DNA from: JALZOC01 sp038320555
GTDB taxonomy: Bacteria > Acidobacteriota > Vicinamibacteria > Vicinamibacterales > 2-12-FULL-66-21
Length of the DNA stretch: 64,000 nt
NCBI GenBank assembly: GCA_038320555.1
Contig: JBBQEJ010000003.1
Location: 23,572-87,571 of the forward strand
Direction: 5' to 3'
The translations under genes and the position numbers were made by a program. Of the stretch, positions 61,974 through 64,000 are shown piece after piece (position 1 is the first letter of the stretch; each line of letters opens with the position of its first letter). The notes under the pieces were generated by a model that saw nothing but the letters and a program-made list of their open reading frames with translations, was not told the DNA's origin and searched no databases.

Positions 61974-61979
61974 TATAAT
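61974..61979 (+). promoter_or_regulatory. -10 box upstream of yceD-rpmF
   Basis: Consensus TATAAT, 42 bp before the ATG at 62021. The place of the -35 is occupied by the end of the AGCGGCC array, so repeat length would set what sits there. Confidence 0.5.
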
Positions 61980-62020
61980 TACAGGTTCGCGCCCGGCGTT
62001 CGAGCGCGCCCGAGAGACGC

Positions 62021-62560
62021 ATGCTTCTCGATCTCAGTAAGCACCACGGCCGGCGCGAGCATTTCGAGCGAACGTTTCAGCCGTCCGTGTTCGAGCCACA
62101 GGACGAGGACTATCGGGTGATTGTCCCGGTTGAGCTCTCGATGGATGTCGAGAAAGCCGGCTCGGGGGTGTTCCGCGTGACGGGCCGTGCGGTGACGACG
62201 CTGGAGCTCGAATGCGGCCGCTGCCTTGACGGGTTCGTGATGCCCGTCGACGCCCGCTTCGAACTTCGCTACGTACCGCAGGCGGAGACAGCGGCGGCGG
62301 ACGCCGAACGGGAGATTGCTGAAGACGATCTGACGACATCGTTCTATCGCGACGGGGCGTTGGACGTCATCGAGATGCTGCGCGAGCAGTTTCAGCTCGC
62401 GTTGCCTATGAAGCCGTTGTGCGCGCAGGCGTGCCGTGGCCTGTGCCCCGAGTGTGGGGCGAACTTGAACCGCGCCGAGTGCGGATGCCAGCCCAGGTGG
62501 GAAGATCCCCGGCTGGCGCCGCTCAAGGGGCTGCTGCTGAACCGAGAGAAGGAGAACTAG
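62021..62560 (+). CDS. yceD: YceD/DUF177 family protein
   Basis: 179 residues. The domain contains the conserved LELECGRCLDGF and a C-terminal cysteine-rich CAQACRGLCPECGANLNRAECGC, which likely binds metal. YceD lies just upstream of rpmF in many phyla and is tied to ribosome or 23S rRNA maturation. The same order is kept here, with 2 bp between the stop and the rpmF GTG. Confidence 0.9.
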   Translation: MLLDLSKHHGRREHFERTFQPSVFEPQDEDYRVIVPVELSMDVEKAGSGVFRVTGRAVTTLELECGRCLDGFVMPVDARFELRYVPQAETAAADAEREIAEDDLTTSFYRDGALDVIEMLREQFQLALPMKPLCAQACRGLCPECGANLNRAECGCQPRWEDPRLAPLKGLLLNREKEN

Positions 62561-62562
62561 TC

Positions 62563-62745
62563 GTGCCCAATCCTAAACGCCGGCATTCGAAAACGCGGAC
62601 GGCCAAGCGCCGGACGCACGACACCCTGAAGCCGGTGCCGGTCGGTGCCTGTCCGCAGTGCCGTGAGTCGAAAGCGCCGCACCAGGTCTGCCCGCACTGC
62701 GGGTACTACAAGGGGCGGCAGGTCAGGGCCGTCGAAGAGGCGTAG
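62563..62745 (+). CDS. rpmF: 50S ribosomal protein bL32
   Basis: 60 residues from GTG 62563, with AGAAGGAG upstream. PNPKRRHSKTRTAKRRTHD is the universal N-terminus; the zinc ribbon CPQC and CPHC marks the C-plus form. Order yceD-rpmF-plsX-fabD is the classic arrangement that joins ribosome and fatty-acid genes. Confidence 0.96.
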   Translation: MPNPKRRHSKTRTAKRRTHDTLKPVPVGACPQCRESKAPHQVCPHCGYYKGRQVRAVEEA

Positions 62746-62756
62746 GATTTGGCCCC

Positions 62757-62874
62757 CAGCTTCCAGCGTCCGGCTTCCAGCTTCCAGCCCTAGAGTTCCG
62801 TCGTCATGGTCGGATTACGTCGGCCGAAGTAAGGGTGGATTTGCTGGCAGCTGGGAGCTGATAGCTGGAAGCTG
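62757..62874. repeat. CAGCTTCCAG inverted repeat between rpmF and plsX
   Basis: CAGCTTCCAG at 62757-62766 and 62778-62787 face CTGGAAGCTG at 62865-62874, with CTGGCAGCTGGGAGCTG before it. The right arm ends 3 bp before the plsX ATG, so the fold would cover its ribosome site. Confidence 0.9.
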
Positions 62875-62877
62875 AGA

Positions 62878-63891
62878 ATGCACATCGCAATCGACGCCAT
62901 GGGCGGCGACGACGGGCCGGGCACCATTCTCGACGGTGCGCTCGTTGCGGCGCGTCATCTCCAGATCGGGCTGTTGCTCGTCGGCGATCGCGCGATCATC
63001 GAGCGGGAGCTTTCCCGGCACCCCGCCGCGGGTGCGTTGGACCTTCGCATCATCGACACTCCCGAATCCATCGACATGAAAGAGCCGGCGACGACGGCGT
63101 TGCGGCGGAAGCCCCGCGCCTCCATTCGCATGGCCGCCGAAGCCGTCAGGAACGGCGAGGCGGCCGGGATGTTCAGCGCGGGCCATACGGGTGCCTCCGT
63201 GATGGCTGCCGTGAGTGCGTTCGGGCGTCTTCCCGGCGTCGATCGTCCGGCGTTGGCCACCATCATTCCCACACGCAGGCAGCCCGCCGTGCTGCTCGAT
63301 TCGGGCGCGACGGTCGAGTGCCGTCCCCAACACCTCGTGCAGTTTGCGGTGATGGGGGCCGCATACGCCCGCGTGGCGCTCGGCTGCCGGTCGCCGCGCG
63401 TCGGCCTTCTGTCGGTGGGGGAGGAAGAGAGCAAGGGTAACGATCTGACGCGGGAGGCCCACCAGCTCCTCAAGACGGCCCCCGTCGATTTCGTTGGCAA
63501 CGTCGAAGGGCAGCACGTGTACGCGGGGGACGCCGACGTGATCGTGTGCGACGGGTTTACCGGCAACATCACACTCAAGATCAGCGAAGGGCTCGTCGAT
63601 GCGATCGAGACCCTGCTGCACGACGAACTGTCGTCGACCTTCGGCACGCGCGTCGGGTACCTGCTGTCGCGCCAGGCGTTTCGCCGTTTTCGCAAGCGTG
63701 TGGATTCGTCGGAATACGGCGGTGCGCCGCTCGTCGGCTTGAACGGTTTGTGCGTGATCGGCCACGGCCGCTCATCGGCCAAGGCGGTACGCAACGGCGT
63801 CGCGATGGCGGCGCGCTTCGTCAGCCAGGGGCTCATCGACAAGTTGTCGCGCGATATTGCCGCCGCCGCGCACGAAGGACACATCCGGTGA
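62878..63891 (+). CDS. plsX: Phosphate acyltransferase PlsX
   Basis: 337 residues. IAIDAMGGDDGPG, GMFSAGHTGASVMAA, LDSGATVECRPQHL, LLSVGEEESKGNDL and VCDGFTGNITLKISEG are PlsX signatures. It makes acyl-phosphate from acyl-ACP for phospholipid synthesis. The ATG lies 3 bp after a repeat arm, and GCTGAGA is the only purine-rich sequence upstream. The stop overlaps fabD by 3 bp (GTGA). Confidence 0.96.
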   Translation: MHIAIDAMGGDDGPGTILDGALVAARHLQIGLLLVGDRAIIERELSRHPAAGALDLRIIDTPESIDMKEPATTALRRKPRASIRMAAEAVRNGEAAGMFSAGHTGASVMAAVSAFGRLPGVDRPALATIIPTRRQPAVLLDSGATVECRPQHLVQFAVMGAAYARVALGCRSPRVGLLSVGEEESKGNDLTREAHQLLKTAPVDFVGNVEGQHVYAGDADVIVCDGFTGNITLKISEGLVDAIETLLHDELSSTFGTRVGYLLSRQAFRRFRKRVDSSEYGGAPLVGLNGLCVIGHGRSSAKAVRNGVAMAARFVSQGLIDKLSRDIAAAAHEGHIR

Positions 63892-64000
63892 TCGCATTTG
63901 TATTTCCCGGCCAGGGTGCGCAGAAGGTCGGGATGGGAAAGACGCTCGCGGCGGGCTCTTCCATCTGCCGCGAGGCCTTCGAGGAAGCGGATGCGGCGCT
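63888..64000 (+). CDS. fabD: Malonyl-CoA:ACP transacylase, N-terminal part
   Basis: GTG 63888 overlaps the plsX stop. Only 37 codons are seen: IAFVFPGQGAQKVGMGKTL is the unmistakable FabD opening with the GQGAQ oxyanion loop, followed by AFEEADAA. The catalytic Ser lies outside the window. It loads malonyl groups onto ACP for fatty-acid elongation. Confidence 0.93.
   Translation, partial: MIAFVFPGQGAQKVGMGKTLAAGSSICREAFEEADAA

Overview
The window is 64 kb of GC-rich chromosome from a Gram-negative bacterium, most likely an acidobacterium and perhaps class Vicinamibacteria. Outer-membrane genes (BamA, Skp, LpxA, LpxI, Lnt, Lol transporter, TonB-like protein) fix the envelope type. An acidobacterial-type VWA protein, a DUF6677-type protein, a dnaK-dnaJ-hspR heat-shock operon and the futalosine menaquinone route point to Acidobacteriota. 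The species call is inference. I see no rRNA, tRNA, CRISPR array, prophage or transposase, so this is ordinary core chromosome. Genes are tightly packed with many 1-20 bp start/stop overlaps and frequent GTG/TTG starts.

Layout. 1-3.0 kb (minus): mobA-like, argS, and a C26 amidotransferase cut by the window edge. 3.0-11.2 kb (plus): a V4R-like protein, a TPR protein, NfeD protease plus slipin, a SPOR protein, lnt, and prfB with its programmed frameshift. 11.5-16.7 kb (minus): PBP1A, a PIN/AbrB toxin-antitoxin pair and a large FecR-domain protein. 16.8-21.2 kb: dnaK, dnaJ, hspR and a decayed sigma factor. 21.2-24.4 kb: a DnaC-like ATPase, hemW, and two secreted or outer-membrane proteins that converge on a very strong hairpin. 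24.5-28.1 kb: acyl-CoA dehydrogenase, MeaB, methylmalonyl-CoA epimerase and an MBL hydrolase. 28.2-38.2 kb: mtnP, a PfkB kinase, a VWA protein, a run of small membrane proteins, enoyl-CoA hydratase, ribH-nusB-lysS and a Lol-type ABC transporter. 38.3-49.1 kb: a DUF2911 protein, clpC, then envelope genes bamA, skp, a fused fabZ-lpxA, lpxI and a Gfo/Idh oxidoreductase. 49.2-57.1 kb: a menaquinone cluster, ubiD, an MqnE-like protein without the radical-SAM cysteines, mqnA, mqnC, an amidohydrolase, ubiA, ubiX and menG. 57.2-64 kb: TonB-like, a 31-residue membrane peptide, miaA, hfq, deoB, dgt, yceD, rpmF, plsX and the start of fabD.

How genes work together. BamA, Skp, FabZ-LpxA, LpxI, Lnt and the Lol transporter cover outer-membrane protein folding, lipid A synthesis and lipoprotein maturation and export. 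HspR, encoded at the end of the dnaK operon, probably represses it through an HAIR-like site overlapping the dnaK -35 box. The mqn cluster supplies much of menaquinone synthesis, but mqnB, mqnD and an intact mqnE are not in the window.

The most unusual feature is between the genes. No gene-free gap exceeds about 290 bp, yet most gaps over 60 bp hold a short word repeated in tandem and then again as its reverse complement, with a different word in nearly every gap. One word, the CTTCCGCCT/AGGCGGAAG palindrome, recurs at four loci. At three of them it is joined to the stop codon of the upstream gene, and the junction is itself duplicated.
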